Source: Pediococcus inopinatus (GTDB lineage Bacteria > Bacillota > Bacilli > Lactobacillales > Lactobacillaceae). From it: DNA of 64,000 bases. This document shows positions 1 to 9,191 of the stretch, piece by piece (within the stretch, counting starts at the first letter, position 1; every line of letters begins with the position of its first letter). The notes beneath the pieces were generated by a model, which had not been told where the DNA came from, searched no databases, and saw only the letters and a program-made list of their open reading frames with translations. Where the stretch lies: assembly GCF_002982135.1 (NCBI RefSeq), contig NZ_CP019981.1:1426001-1490000 (forward strand), in the 5' to 3' direction. The translations under genes were made by a program, and so were the position numbers.

Positions 1-1
1 A

Positions 2-277
2 CCACGAACTAAGGTCTTAATCGTTAAAACTTTAACTGGTAAGCTTTACGCTACTACAGATGCAGATCAAATATTTGATTTACATCCGCTTGCAGATCAT
101 GACTTAGTTTCGCCAGCTTTCGAGGTTATTATTGAAAAACCATCTAATATGGCCCCAAAGAACAAGAAGCCCAAGGCTTCTATGAACCACCCATGGAGGA
201 GAGCCAATTATCGCGACTATTTGCGTACAATTGGGTATTCCGAAAAAGGAGCAAATCATATGGCATATGAGATTTAA
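2..277 (+). CDS. C-terminal part of a transposase-like protein (5' end outside window)
   Basis: The frame is open from the first bases of the window to a TAA stop at 275-277, giving 91 residues without a start. The tail is basic and contains Pro-Lys-rich sequence followed by a MNHPWRRANYRDYL stretch. Tails of this kind end DDE transposases of the IS1202/ISNCY type found in lactobacilli; that family assignment is from memory and tentative. The catalytic part lies outside the window. The gene converges with the ribosomal operon. The bases after the stop, about 278-414, contain no recognisable gene and probably include the outer end of the same element. Confidence 0.5.
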   Translation, partial: PRTKVLIVKTLTGKLYATTDADQIFDLHPLADHDLVSPAFEVIIEKPSNMAPKNKKPKASMNHPWRRANYRDYLRTIGYSEKGANHMAYEI

Positions 278-419
278 ATTTGACAAGGATGTTCAATGAT
301 TATTGAGACATTTTTCCTTACCGATTGACATAACAGATTATGAATTAATTTTATACAAAAACCGGAGCCTTAATTACTTTTTTCTGAACAGTACCAACCA
401 TGGAGCTTACAATTCCAAC

Positions 420-452
420 AAAAAAGAAGCCCGCAAAATGTGAGCTTCTTCG
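420..452 (-). terminator. Terminator of the rplJ-rplL operon
   Basis: On the minus strand AAGAAGC and GCTTCTT form a stem of 7 bp around a 13-nt loop, followed by a T run. It lies 16 bases after the rplL stop, where the operon should end. Confidence 0.8.
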
Positions 453-467
453 ATATAGCAAGTATTA

Positions 468-836
468 TTATTTAACTGTAACAACAGCGCCAGCTTCTTC
501 AAGCTTAGCTTTAACATCGTTTGCTTCATCTTCTGAAACGTCTTCTTTGATAGCTGAAGGTGCCTTGTCAACAAGGTCCTTAGCATCTTTCAAGCCAAGT
601 CCAGTGATTTCACGAACAGCCTTGATTGCTTTAACCTTAGCTGAACCTGCTTCTGTTAATTCAACAGTGAATGTTGATTTAGCAGCAGCACCGTCGCCAC
701 CAGCAGCGCCTGCAGCAGCAACTGGAGCAGCAGCTGAAACACCGAATTCGTCTTCGATAGCTTTAACTAAATCGTTTAAGTCAGTAATTGAAGCACCTTT
801 TAAGTCTTCAATAAATTGGTCTTTGTCTAATGCCAT
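468..836 (-). CDS. rplL: 50S ribosomal protein L7/L12
   Basis: The 122-residue product is the flexible stalk protein of the large subunit, which recruits translation factors to the ribosome. An N-terminal dimerisation segment (about 1-35) is followed by an Ala/Gly-rich hinge and a C-terminal domain with the conserved [12 protein letters not shown] stretch. I start it at MALDKDQF because a GGAGG site lies just upstream; the frame runs five codons further, but those codons are the ribosome binding site itself. It follows rplJ by 42 bases in the usual L10-L12 operon, which supplies the 1:4 complex. Confidence 0.97.
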   Translation of the reverse strand: MALDKDQFIEDLKGASITDLNDLVKAIEDEFGVSAAAPVAAAGAAGGDGAAAKSTFTVELTEAGSAKVKAIKAVREITGLGLKDAKDLVDKAPSAIKEDVSEDEANDVKAKLEEAGAVVTVK

Positions 837-878
837 TTTTGTTTCCTCCATTTTTTGTATGTCTAATTTTAATTAAAA

Positions 879-1385
879 TTAAGCAGCGTCTTCTTCAGAC
901 TTCTTGTCTGAAACAGCTTTAACAGCGTATGCCACATTGCGTACAGGTGCTTGTAATACATTAGCAAGCATGCTGAGCAAGTCATCACGACTAGGCATTG
1001 AAGCGTAAACTCCAATTTCTTCAATTGAAGCTACCTTACCTTCGATCATACCACCCTTAAGTTCAAGAGCGTCATGTTCATCAGCAAACTTCTTCAAAAT
1101 CTTAGCAGGTGCAACTGGATCCTCATCAGAAAATGCAACAGCACTTGGTCCAACAAAGATATCGTTTAAATCAGAAAAACCAGCTTTTTCAGCGGCACGT
1201 GTTAAGATCTTGTTCTTAATTACATGCAACGTAACGCCAGCCTCACGTAATTCCTTACGTAATTCTGTATCTTCAGCAACTGTTAATCCACGAGAATCAA
1301 CAACGATTGCAGAAGCAGCATTATTGAAATACTCAGTAGCTTGATCAACAACAACAGCTTTTTTAGCGATTGCTTCTTTACTCAT
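879..1385 (-). CDS. rplJ: 50S ribosomal protein L10
   Basis: L10 (168 residues) anchors L7/L12 dimers to 23S rRNA at the stalk base. The N-terminal rRNA-binding domain is recognisable ([14 protein letters not shown]...[20 protein letters not shown]), and the C-terminal helix that carries L12 dimers ends in Lys/Asp/Glu-rich sequence. The ATG is preceded by GGAGGTGAAAATTA. A structured leader with an internal terminator lies upstream. In this family excess L10-L12 binds that leader and lowers expression. Confidence 0.97.
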   Translation of the reverse strand: MSKEAIAKKAVVVDQATEYFNNAASAIVVDSRGLTVAEDTELRKELREAGVTLHVIKNKILTRAAEKAGFSDLNDIFVGPSAVAFSDEDPVAPAKILKKFADEHDALELKGGMIEGKVASIEEIGVYASMPSRDDLLSMLANVLQAPVRNVAYAVKAVSDKKSEEDAA

Positions 1386-1417
1386 TAATTTTCACCTCCA
1401 GCAAGTTTTTAAACCAT

Positions 1418-1510
1418 AAAAAATCCGCACCCAGACTTCGGATGCGGAAATTTACATTTCTACGTTCCTCGGCAGGCAGTTTGAGACGAAATCGTCACCT
1501 GAGTCTTAGG
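1418..1510 (-). promoter_or_regulatory. Ribosomal protein L10 leader with attenuator hairpin
   Basis: The untranslated region before rplJ contains an L10-leader-type fold. The promoter-distal part is a clear intrinsic terminator: TCCGCA and TGCGGA arms (about 1424-1448) followed by T6 on the minus strand. Upstream segments rich in GACGATTTCGTC-type complementarity form the protein-binding part. The Firmicutes L10 leader is a known autoregulatory element; the call rests on position and on this hairpin, not on a covariance search. Confidence 0.8.
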
Positions 1511-1579
1511 CAAATTTTATTATAATTTACTAATCCAAGTTACCATAGAAACAAGTTCCATGTCAACATTCAATTCAAA

Positions 1580-2269
1580 TTAGAATTGAGAAAGATCAAC
1601 ATGAACCCCAGGGCCAAATGTTGAAGTAACAGATACGTTCTTAACATAAGTTCCCTTAACGGAAGCTGGACGTGAACGTACAATTGTATCCTCAATAACA
1701 TCTAAGTTACCTAATAACTTATCAGCATCGAATGATACCTTACCAATTGGCACATGAACGTTACCGTCACGGTCAGTTCTGTAAGTTACTTTACCAGCTT
1801 TAGACTCTTCAACGGCCTTTTTAACATCCATTGTGACAGTCCCTGTCTTAGGGTTAGGCATTAAACCTTTAGGTCCAAGTACACGACCTAAACGTCCAAC
1901 TTGTGCCATCATATCAGGAGTTGCAACAGCAACATCGAAATCAAGCCAGCCACCCTGAATCCGTTGTACCAAATCATCGTCACCGACAACATCAGCACCA
2001 GCAGCTTCAGCATCTTTAGCTTTTTCACCCTTAGCAAAAACGATAACTGTTTGTTCTTTACCAGTTCCGTTTGGCAAAACAACGGCACCACGCAATTGTT
2101 GGTCAGCCTGTTTTGTATCTACATTTAATTTGAATACCGTTTCAACGGTTGCATCAAACTTAGCGAAATCAATCTTTTTGATTAACTCCAAAGCTTCCTT
2201 TGGTGCATATGCTTTTGTAATATCAACCTGCTTTAAAGCATCTTGATACTTTTTACCTCTTTTTGCCAT
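1580..2269 (-). CDS. rplA: 50S ribosomal protein L1
   Basis: L1 (229 residues) forms the mobile L1 stalk at the ribosomal E site. Conserved sequence includes [20 protein letters not shown], the rRNA-binding signature. I start at [12 protein letters not shown] because GGAGGAAAACACAG directly precedes it; an in-frame ATG 57 bases further upstream has no site. It follows rplK by 88 bases. L1 often represses its own L11-L1 operon through an mRNA mimic of its rRNA site; no such mimic was worked out here. Confidence 0.97.
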   Translation of the reverse strand: MAKRGKKYQDALKQVDITKAYAPKEALELIKKIDFAKFDATVETVFKLNVDTKQADQQLRGAVVLPNGTGKEQTVIVFAKGEKAKDAEAAGADVVGDDDLVQRIQGGWLDFDVAVATPDMMAQVGRLGRVLGPKGLMPNPKTGTVTMDVKKAVEESKAGKVTYRTDRDGNVHVPIGKVSFDADKLLGNLDVIEDTIVRSRPASVKGTYVKNVSVTSTFGPGVHVDLSQF

Positions 2270-2357
2270 CTGTGTTTTCCTCCTTGCAAATGTGGTTTTA
2301 TCGGATTTTCCTCCCACTTGATACATCCATGTTAATGGAGTATCCGACTACAACAAC

Positions 2358-2783
2358 TTAGTCTTTAACTTCAAAGCCCATGCTGCGTGCAGTACCTTCG
2401 ACCATGCGCATTGCAGACTCAACGTTTGCAGCGTTTAGATCTTGCATTTTTGTTTCGGCGATTTCCTTAACCTGATCCTTGGTTACAGTAGCAACCTTGT
2501 TTGTGTTAGGTTCACCGGAACCATGTTCAACACCGGCAGCTTTCTTCAAGAGAACAGAAGCAGGTGGAGTCTTTGTAATGAAATCGAATGAACGATCCTC
2601 ATATACCGTGATTACAACAGGAATTAACATGCCAGCCTGATCAGCTGTACGTGCATTGAATTCCTTTGTGAATCCCATAATATTGATACCTGCTTGACCT
2701 AATGCAGGACCAACTGGTGGAGCTGGAGTTGCTTTTCCGGCAGGAATCTGTAATTTAACTAAATTTGCGACTTTTTTTGCCAC
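2358..2783 (-). CDS. rplK: 50S ribosomal protein L11
   Basis: L11 (141 residues) binds the GTPase centre of 23S rRNA with L10. The start [20 protein letters not shown] and the Pro-rich [18 protein letters not shown] loop are diagnostic. It begins at GTG, with AAGGAGG nine bases upstream; the longer open frame (to 2861) has no site and an atypical extension. A sigma-A-like promoter lies at 2875-2903, so rplKA can be transcribed apart from nusG. Confidence 0.97.
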   Translation of the reverse strand: MAKKVANLVKLQIPAGKATPAPPVGPALGQAGINIMGFTKEFNARTADQAGMLIPVVITVYEDRSFDFITKTPPASVLLKKAAGVEHGSGEPNTNKVATVTKDQVKEIAETKMQDLNAANVESAMRMVEGTARSMGFEVKD

Positions 2784-2874
2784 GAGACATACCTCCTTAT
2801 AAGTCCGTGTGTGGTTATGATGAGGATTTAAATTTCCTCTCCCACGCGTTTCTATATGCAAAGCATACTTTCAA

Positions 2875-2903
2875 AGTATACCATGCAAACATCAAAAGAA
2901 CAA
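2875..2903 (-). promoter_or_regulatory. Probable sigma-A promoter of rplK-rplA
   Basis: On the minus strand TTGTTC (2898-2903) and TATACT (2875-2880) are separated by exactly 17 bp, with TGG just before the -10. It lies about 90 bases upstream of the rplK start. Confidence 0.65.
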
Positions 2904-2945
2904 TCTTGAATTTATGATAACTTAAACCTGGATTGCCAGATTCAA

Positions 2946-3491
2946 CTAATCTAACTTATCAATTTGCTCCATATCAAGTTCGGTACTTGTTTCACGACCA
3001 AACATATTGATATTAACTTTTAGCGTCATATTCTTGTTATCAACTTCAGTAATCTTACCTGTTAAACCAGAGAACGCGCCATCAACAATTTTCACGGTCT
3101 CGCCTACTTCAACATCAATTGTGGCGTGACGAACAGACATCCCTAAATGACGAAGAATCTGTTCTGCTTCATCAGGTAGTAATGGTGATGGCTTGCTACC
3201 CGAACCATGAGAACCAACAAAACCAGTGACACCTGGTGTGTTTCGAACAATATACCAAGCCTGATCAGACATGACCATTTCCACTAAAACATATCCAGGA
3301 AATTCTTTTTTCATGGTAACTTTGTCTTTACCATTCTTATTTTCATGCTCTTCTTCTTCGGGAACGACAACACGGAAAATATTGTCTTCCATTCCCATAG
3401 AAAGTGAACGGGATTCCAAGTTAGCCTTTACTTTGTTTTCATAACCTGAATAAGTATGCAGAACGTACCAGTTTTTCTCTGTTGTTTCCAA
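2946..3491 (-). CDS. nusG: Transcription termination/antitermination protein NusG
   Basis: NusG (181 residues) binds RNA polymerase beta' and modulates pausing, Rho action and coupling to the ribosome. The N-terminal NGN domain begins KNWYVLHTYSGYENKV, and the C-terminal KOW domain (about residues 127-180) shows GETVKIVDGAFSGLTGKITEV. Length is normal. It follows secE, but an intrinsic terminator stands between them, so nusG expression depends on read-through or on a promoter in 3492-3545. Confidence 0.97.
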   Translation of the reverse strand: METTEKNWYVLHTYSGYENKVKANLESRSLSMGMEDNIFRVVVPEEEEHENKNGKDKVTMKKEFPGYVLVEMVMSDQAWYIVRNTPGVTGFVGSHGSGSKPSPLLPDEAEQILRHLGMSVRHATIDVEVGETVKIVDGAFSGLTGKITEVDNKNMTLKVNINMFGRETSTELDMEQIDKLD

Positions 3492-3545
3492 TGTTATTTC
3501 TCCTTTTAAAATCTAATCGCATCTAATTTCTATTTTTAAAACAAA

Positions 3546-3573
3546 ATAAAAAAACTCCGTCTACACGAAGTTC
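3546..3573 (-). terminator. Intrinsic terminator between secE and nusG
   Basis: Minus strand: AACTTCGT, loop GTAG, ACGGAGTT, then T7. This is an 8-bp stem with one G-U pair and no unpaired base. It separates rpmG-secE from nusG. Confidence 0.75.
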
Positions 3574-3616
3574 CAACAAGTACATTGTATCAAAAAAACA
3601 CAACTAACGCCATACC

Positions 3617-3784
3617 TTACTGAAGTAATCCTAAGAGTAATTGAACTACCCAATCTACCAAAGCAAAGAAAGCAATGAAGAATACTGATAATCCAATGAC
3701 CGAAGAGGAATCTTTACGAAGTTGGCGACCATTTGGCCATGTGACTTCATGCATCTCTTGGATAACACTTTTAATAAATTTCAT
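3617..3784 (-). CDS. secE: Preprotein translocase subunit SecE
   Basis: This 55-residue protein is the short single-span SecE of Gram-positive bacteria, which clamps the SecY channel. It starts MKFIKSVIQEMHEVTWPNGR, containing the conserved amphipathic helix and the EVTWP motif, and then has one membrane segment (about residues 30-52). The Shine-Dalgarno sequence TAGGAGGAAAATTTCA overlaps the rpmG stop codon, so the two genes are probably translationally coupled. The order rpmG-secE-nusG is standard. Confidence 0.93.
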   Translation of the reverse strand: MKFIKSVIQEMHEVTWPNGRQLRKDSSSVIGLSVFFIAFFALVDWVVQLLLGLLQ

Positions 3785-3797
3785 TGAAATTTTCCTC

Positions 3798-3947
3798 CTA
3801 GCGTGTTTCTCGATGTACTGTGTGTTTGTTGCAGTGTTTACAATATTTTTTAACTTCTAATCTTGTTGTTCGGTTAGGATTAGCAGCCACCGTATAGTTT
3901 CGCGATCCACAAACTGAACAGGCTAAAGCAATTTGTTTTTGTGACAT
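3798..3947 (-). CDS. rpmG: 50S ribosomal protein L33
   Basis: The 49-residue protein has two CxxC pairs (ACSVCG and KKYCKHC), the zinc-binding form of L33, and the characteristic [20 protein letters not shown]. Many Firmicutes carry several L33 paralogues; the secE-linked copy is this one. A promoter with near-consensus elements lies at 3976-4004. Confidence 0.93.
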   Translation of the reverse strand: MSQKQIALACSVCGSRNYTVAANPNRTTRLEVKKYCKHCNKHTVHRETR

Positions 3948-3975
3948 AGTTTATCTCCCTAATTAATCAGACTTA

Positions 3976-4004
3976 ACTTTATCATTTGCAACCCGTCATG
4001 TCAA
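3976..4004 (-). promoter_or_regulatory. Sigma-A promoter of rpmG-secE
   Basis: Minus strand: consensus TTGACA (3999-4004), 17-bp spacer, TAAAGT (3976-3981). The rpmG start is 29 bases from the -10. This is one of the clearest promoters in the window. Confidence 0.8.
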
Positions 4005-4039
4005 TTTCAAGCAAACATCTGTCAAGTATTTTTAAAGAA

Positions 4040-4068
4040 ATAAAAAAATAGGGTTCACACCCCATTTT
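4040..4068 (-). terminator. Short terminator-like hairpin after the sigma factor gene
   Basis: Minus strand: GGGGT-gtga-ACCCTA followed by T7. The stem is short but lies 4 bases beyond the stop of the sigma factor gene. Confidence 0.5.
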
Positions 4069-4071
4069 AAT

Positions 4072-4668
4072 TTATTTTGAAACCCGTTTTGAAAGTTTAT
4101 TCCGACAACGACTGACTGCATTTAACACCCGCGAACTGTCACAATTCAACAGTTTTGCAATTTCAACTGGGCTTTTGCCTCTGTAGTAATGGTTAAAAAC
4201 TTGTACTTCGAATCCGGAAAGATCGGAACGATAACGTTCACAGTCTTCTTTTAGTACCACCATTTCGTCTGGACCGCCATGTTTTGTCATAAACAGCTGT
4301 TCGTATTCACCGCTCTCATCTTTCATCGCTTCCAGTGAATTACAGAACAAATCTGAACGTCGTTTAAATGCCATCTCACGGCGAATTAAACTGTAGACGC
4401 GATTTTGAAAGTTAGATTGAAAATACTTTCCCAATGTAATATGCCGGTTTGCATCATAGTTTGCTAGTGTATTAAAAAACACAAAACGGCCTTCTTGCAT
4501 CCAGTCATCGACATCATAGGTGCGTAAAAAATATTTATCTTTGATATGAATCACGATGGGACAATACTTTTTGAACAAGATTTCAAAACTAGCTGAGTCC
4601 CCCATTTTGCTGTTATTAATTAGCTCAGCCTCTTGGGTTGCGTCAACTTGCTGATTAAAATTTACCAT
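4072..4668 (-). CDS. SigH-like alternative sigma factor
   Basis: The 198-residue protein has sigma-70 region 2 (KKYCPIVIHIKDKYFLRTYDVDDWMQEG, about 28-59) and a region 4 helix-turn-helix near the C terminus (FNHYYRGKSPVEIAKLLNCDSSRVLNAVSRCR). Position between rlmB and rpmG matches sigH of Bacillus and the SigH/ComX-like factors of lactobacilli, which drive competence genes in some species. Which genes it controls here cannot be seen in this window. It lacks regions 1 and 3. Confidence 0.85.
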   Translation of the reverse strand: MVNFNQQVDATQEAELINNSKMGDSASFEILFKKYCPIVIHIKDKYFLRTYDVDDWMQEGRFVFFNTLANYDANRHITLGKYFQSNFQNRVYSLIRREMAFKRRSDLFCNSLEAMKDESGEYEQLFMTKHGGPDEMVVLKEDCERYRSDLSGFEVQVFNHYYRGKSPVEIAKLLNCDSSRVLNAVSRCRNKLSKRVSK

Positions 4669-4765
4669 TAGTTACTCCTAACCAGCCTCCTCAAGAAAAT
4701 AATATATCAAACTATGCCGTGTATCGACAAGCGAACGTGTGTTTAAACTTATTTTATAATAAAAA

Positions 4766-4806
4766 AAACGATTGGCAGCCACTTTACATGCCTGACAATC
4801 GTTATT
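4766..4806 (-). terminator. Terminator of the cysS-mrnC-rlmB operon
   Basis: AACGATTG and CAATCGTT arms enclose a 21-nt loop. On the minus strand the second arm runs into T8, which fits termination of rlmB; the A/T tracts on both sides make it possibly bidirectional. Confidence 0.7.
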
Positions 4807-4820
4807 ATTAAATAATTTAT

Positions 4821-5609
4821 TTACAGTGGATGCCGTGTAGAAAAGCCTTGATAAATTAACAGACTGGCAGCCACACTGGCATTTAGACTTTGCACCTGTC
4901 CAATCATTGGAATCGCCAGAGTTTCATCAACTTGTTTTTTCAACAGTGGCGAAATTCCTTTTCCTTCATTTCCAATAATCAAGCCAACGGAACCTTTTGC
5001 ATCCCATTTTCGATAATCGGTACCATCCATATCGGTCCCAAAAATCCACATCCCCTGTTTTTTTAACTCTTTGACAGTATTTACAAGATTAACCACGCGC
5101 ACAACTGGTACATGCTCAATGGCTCCTGCAGAGGTTTTAGCAACTGTACTGGTTAATCCAACCGCGCGATGTTTAGGAATAATTACGCCATGCACACCCG
5201 CCGCATCAGCCGTTCTCAAAATCGAGCCTAAATTATGGGGATCCTCAATATTATCTAAAATCAAGATAAAAGGTGCTTCATCTTGATCCTTAGCCTTTTG
5301 AAAGACCTCATCAATCGTAGCATATTCAAAAGCAGCAATTGCTAAGACCACCCCTTGATGATTTTCGCCATCAGCTAAATGATCTAGCTTACGTTTAGGG
5401 ACGATTGAGACAATCAGTTTCCGCTTTTCAGCTAACTTGACAATGTCATGAATCGCATCTGATTTTAAATTTTCCTGAATAAAAACTTTGTTAATTGTTT
5501 GTTGCGATCTTAATGCTGCGACTGCAGGGTGACGGCCAATAATAAAATCACCTTGGGCCTCACTAGATTCATTGCTAGGTTGATTCTCGTTACGGTTATT
5601 TTGTGGCAT
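4821..5609 (-). CDS. rlmB: 23S rRNA (guanosine-2'-O-)-methyltransferase, TrmH/RlmB family
   Basis: The 262-residue SPOUT-class enzyme carries a short N-terminal substrate-binding domain (about 20-90) and a C-terminal knotted methyltransferase domain with the three family motifs: [29 protein letters not shown] and [14 protein letters not shown]. Family members methylate the 2'-OH of G2251 (E. coli numbering) using S-adenosylmethionine. The start overlaps the end of mrnC by 14 bases, so they are co-translated. Confidence 0.92.
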   Translation of the reverse strand: MPQNNRNENQPSNESSEAQGDFIIGRHPAVAALRSQQTINKVFIQENLKSDAIHDIVKLAEKRKLIVSIVPKRKLDHLADGENHQGVVLAIAAFEYATIDEVFQKAKDQDEAPFILILDNIEDPHNLGSILRTADAAGVHGVIIPKHRAVGLTSTVAKTSAGAIEHVPVVRVVNLVNTVKELKKQGMWIFGTDMDGTDYRKWDAKGSVGLIIGNEGKGISPLLKKQVDETLAIPMIGQVQSLNASVAASLLIYQGFSTRHPL

Positions 5610-6015
5610 GTGTTATTTTTCCTTCCTCAACTTGCGTGATACACCAATTTGCGAGCCAATCCAAACGTTCTTGCTGACCACTTAATGAAAGATAACCCAT
5701 TAAGGCTTCAAACCCGGTAGAAATTCTGTAGGTTAAAACTGAAGTGTTCTTCGCAGACGTGTGGCTCTTAGAATTACGTCCCCGTTTGAAATACTCAGTT
5801 TCGGTTTCGCTTAAAATTTCTTGTTCCTTCATTGCATCGATCAGGGCTGCCTGAGCTTTTGCAGAAACAAAATTAGTCGCTGTATGATGCAGCTTGGTGG
5901 GTTTGGTGATCCCTTTATTAATAAGATGTCGCCTAATGTAAACTTCATAAACAGCATCGCCTAAATAGGCAAGCGCAATGCCGTTTAGTTGTTTATACGT
6001 ATCATTTTCTGTCAT
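5596..6015 (-). CDS. mrnC: Mini-ribonuclease III
   Basis: This 139-residue protein is an RNase III catalytic domain without a double-stranded RNA-binding domain. The signature [16 protein letters not shown] is visible at about residues 16-31. Mini-III dimers trim 23S rRNA precursor ends. It sits 3 bases after cysS and overlaps rlmB, the same order as in Bacillus. Confidence 0.92.
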   Translation of the reverse strand: MTENDTYKQLNGIALAYLGDAVYEVYIRRHLINKGITKPTKLHHTATNFVSAKAQAALIDAMKEQEILSETETEYFKRGRNSKSHTSAKNTSVLTYRISTGFEALMGYLSLSGQQERLDWLANWCITQVEEGKITHATK

Positions 6016-6018
6016 TCT

Positions 6019-7425
6019 TTATGCTCTCTTCCACCGAGTTCCTTGGGGAGTATCCTCCAAGTTAATACCCTGTTCTTTTAATTGATCGCGAATCTCATCA
6101 CTACGCTTAAAATCTTTATTATCACGAGCTGTATCTCGCTCTACAATAAGCTGTTTGATGGTTTCGTCTTCTAATTGTCCTTCTTCTAATTGGATCCCAA
6201 AAATGCTGACCAATTGGATAAAAGTGTTTTTTAACAACTCTAAAGTATCCAGCTTAACGGTTTCTTTTTCACTGTAGACATTTAAAACCTTTGCCAACTC
6301 ATAGACAACCGCAATTCCATTTTGCGCATTGAAATCGTCATCCATAGCGTCTGTAAACTGCTTAATAAGTTCCTCAACTCGTCTGTCAGTATCACCATCA
6401 GAACCAGATTCAGCATTTTTAAAACGATAATTAAGATTAGCAAAGGCATTTTTCAGCTTAGCTAAATTATTACCAGCTTCTTCTAAATTCTCACGTGTAT
6501 ATTGAATTGGTCGGCGGTATTGGGTTGTCGCCATAAACAAACGTAAAATCTGCGGATCCATTTTATCAACAATATCATGAACCGTCACAAAGTTTCCAAG
6601 AGATTTACTCATCTTTTCATTTTCGTCACCAACCGTTACAAACCCATTATGCATCCAGTAGTTAGCAAACTTTTTGCCTGTTTTGGCTTCGCTTTGCGCA
6701 ATTTCATTTTCATGATGGGGAAACTCCAGATCCTCACCACCTGCATGAATATCAATGGTCTCACCTAAATACTTAGTTGCCATGACTGAACATTCAATAT
6801 GCCAGCCAGGTCGACCCTTGCCCCAAGGTGCATCCCACGATATTTCATCACCTTTGGCACCTTTCCACAATGCAAAATCAATTGGATCTTCCTTACGTGC
6901 TGTTTCTTCATCATTAATATGCTCACTAGCACCCTGCTCAAGTTCATCAATATTTTGACCGGATAATTCACCATAGTTAGCAAATTTGCGGGTTCGGTAA
7001 TACACATCTCCATAAGAAACATAGGCATAACCCTTATCGATCAAAACCTGAATAAAGCCCACAATTTCGGGCACGTTTTGTGTCGCCCGCGGATTCATTG
7101 TTGCCGGCTCCACATTGATGGCTTTGCTGTCTTGCATAAATGCTTGGATAAACTTTTCAGCTAATTCAGGAACAGTAATTCCATCTTTTTTAGCAGTATT
7201 AATCATTTTATCATCAACATCGGTGAAATTAGAAACAAATTTCACTTTAAATCCGCGATACTCAAAATAACGACGGATTGTATCAAATGCAATGATACTC
7301 CGTGCATTACCGATATGAATGTAATTATATACAGTGGGGCCACAGACGTACATATTCACTACCCCAGGCGTAATCGGCTGAAACGGCTCTTTTTGTCGTG
7401 TCATTGTATTATAAAGATTAATCAT
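6019..7425 (-). CDS. cysS: Cysteinyl-tRNA synthetase
   Basis: The 468-residue class I enzyme charges tRNA-Cys. Zinc ligands are seen at [15 protein letters not shown] (with the HIGH motif as HIGN), in HIECSVMA and HHENE, and the KMSKS loop is KMSKSLGNF. Length and C-terminal anticodon-binding part are normal. In many Firmicutes cysE lies between gltX and cysS; here it is absent, and a terminator separates cysS from gltX. Confidence 0.96.
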   Translation of the reverse strand: MINLYNTMTRQKEPFQPITPGVVNMYVCGPTVYNYIHIGNARSIIAFDTIRRYFEYRGFKVKFVSNFTDVDDKMINTAKKDGITVPELAEKFIQAFMQDSKAINVEPATMNPRATQNVPEIVGFIQVLIDKGYAYVSYGDVYYRTRKFANYGELSGQNIDELEQGASEHINDEETARKEDPIDFALWKGAKGDEISWDAPWGKGRPGWHIECSVMATKYLGETIDIHAGGEDLEFPHHENEIAQSEAKTGKKFANYWMHNGFVTVGDENEKMSKSLGNFVTVHDIVDKMDPQILRLFMATTQYRRPIQYTRENLEEAGNNLAKLKNAFANLNYRFKNAESGSDGDTDRRVEELIKQFTDAMDDDFNAQNGIAVVYELAKVLNVYSEKETVKLDTLELLKNTFIQLVSIFGIQLEEGQLEDETIKQLIVERDTARDNKDFKRSDEIRDQLKEQGINLEDTPQGTRWKRA

Positions 7426-7526
7426 TCAAACGGCCTCTTTTCCTTTTTTTATCTGCTTTGATTTTATCACATATCCTGTTTTCAACCCAGAAAACCAAAA
7501 AATAACCTCACCAAATAAAAAAAGTG

Positions 7527-7562
7527 ACACACAATTTATAAAAAACTGCGTGTCACTTTAGC
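7527..7562 (-). terminator. Terminator after gltX
   Basis: Minus strand: AAAGTGACAC, an A/T-rich loop, then GTGTCACTTT followed by T7. The 10-bp stem starts 17 bases past the gltX stop. Confidence 0.85.
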
Positions 7563-7578
7563 TTTTTGCTTAAATAAC

Positions 7579-9066
7579 TTAGGCCATTTCGTCAATCATA
7601 GCTTTTAGGTGTGACATTGCAGTCTTTTGACCTAACAACTCGATTGTTTCTGGCAATTCTGGTCCGTGCATTTCATGCGTAATCGCAATTCGAATTGGCA
7701 TCCATAAAGCACGTCCTTTGACACCAGTTTCTTTTTGGACAGTTTTGATCGATGCCAAAATTTCAACCGTATCAAAGATTTCCATTTTTTCAAATTGAGC
7801 ATAAATTGCTTTTAATACTGGTAAAGCAGTATCTGCAGCCATTTCTTGCTTAGATTCTTCATCAATTTCATCTGGTCCGTTAAAGAATAAATCAGCCATC
7901 TCGTTAATTTGGGCGGTGTAACTCATTTGACGTTTGTACAGATTAATTAACTTTCGAGCCCATTCAATACGTTCTGGTGAGGCACCTTTTTCAATGTTTC
8001 CTGCTTTAATTAATTGCTTCAATGCAGAATCCATTACCCGGTCCTCATCAGCAGCCTTGACGTATTGGTTGTTAATCCATTCCAATTTCTTACCGTCAAA
8101 TGCAGCTGGTGACTTACTCAAGCGTTTTTCATCGTACATTTTGATTAATTCACGCTGGGTAAAAATTTCGCTCTCCCCAACAGGAGACCAACCAAGGAGC
8201 ACGATAAAGTTCATCATGGCATCTGGTAAGTAGCCTAGTGAACGATACTGTTCGATAAACTGAAGGACACTTTCGTCACGTTTACTTAATTTCTTACCAG
8301 TTTCACTGTTAATAATTAAGCTCATATGCCCAAACTTAGGTGGTTCCCAACCAAATGCTTCGTAGATCATCAACTGTTTTGGTGTATTAGCAACATGGTC
8401 ATCGCCACGGAATACGTGGGAAATTTCCATCTTGTGATCATCGACAACCACTGCAAAGTTATAGGTAGGCATCCCATCACGTTTTTGAATGACAAAATCG
8501 CCACCAATTGTACTTGAGTCAAATGAGATTTCACCCTTAACGACATCATCCCATGCGTAAGTTTTATGCTCAGGAACCCGGAAACGAATAACTGGTTCTA
8601 AACCGGCTGCCTTAGATTCAGCAATCTTGGCTTGTTTTTCGTCTTCAGACATTCCAGCATATTCATATTCATAATGAGGCATTTCGCCACGAGCTTTTTG
8701 AGCTTCGCGTTGTGCCTGAAGTTCTTCTTCAGTTTCATAAGATTCATAAGCTAAATCTTTATCAATCAGTTCCTGAATCAAAGGTAAGTAAATTGCCTTT
8801 CGTTCAGATTGACGATAAGGACCATAATCGCCAGGTTTATCTGGACCTTCATCCCAGTCCAAACCGAGCCACTTGAGGTTTTCAAGCTGACTACGTTCAC
8901 CATCTTTGATATTACGACTGGTATCAGTATCCTCAATTCGAATAATAAACTTGCCTTTGTAATGACGAGCAAATAAATAGTTAAATAGTGCTGTTCGCGC
9001 ATTACCAATATGCAAATGACCAGTAGGACTTGGTGCATAACGAACACGAATCTTACTTTTTGCCAA
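7579..9066 (-). CDS. gltX: Glutamyl-tRNA synthetase
   Basis: The 495-residue class Ib synthetase shows the HIGH motif in [18 protein letters not shown] near the N terminus and the KMSKS equivalent KLSKRDESV. Lactobacilli usually use a non-discriminating GluRS together with GatCAB to make Gln-tRNA; whether this enzyme charges both tRNAs cannot be decided here. The ATG is preceded by GAAAGAGGCGTTA. Confidence 0.96.
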   Translation of the reverse strand: MAKSKIRVRYAPSPTGHLHIGNARTALFNYLFARHYKGKFIIRIEDTDTSRNIKDGERSQLENLKWLGLDWDEGPDKPGDYGPYRQSERKAIYLPLIQELIDKDLAYESYETEEELQAQREAQKARGEMPHYEYEYAGMSEDEKQAKIAESKAAGLEPVIRFRVPEHKTYAWDDVVKGEISFDSSTIGGDFVIQKRDGMPTYNFAVVVDDHKMEISHVFRGDDHVANTPKQLMIYEAFGWEPPKFGHMSLIINSETGKKLSKRDESVLQFIEQYRSLGYLPDAMMNFIVLLGWSPVGESEIFTQRELIKMYDEKRLSKSPAAFDGKKLEWINNQYVKAADEDRVMDSALKQLIKAGNIEKGASPERIEWARKLINLYKRQMSYTAQINEMADLFFNGPDEIDEESKQEMAADTALPVLKAIYAQFEKMEIFDTVEILASIKTVQKETGVKGRALWMPIRIAITHEMHGPELPETIELLGQKTAMSHLKAMIDEMA

Positions 9067-9191
9067 AATTAACGCCTCTTTCTAAGTTTTTCACATTTTA
9101 TTGCTTAATCAATTGTACAATTGCCGCCTGAATAAATAAAGGCACAATCCCTCTAGTGACCAAAAAGCTTTCTTTTTGGGTCTTACTTTTA

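Noticed and set aside
400..876. Long plus-strand frame of 158 codons opposite rplL
   Set aside because: It is antisense to a certain ribosomal protein gene; its Ala/Ser-rich composition mirrors the L7/L12 hinge.
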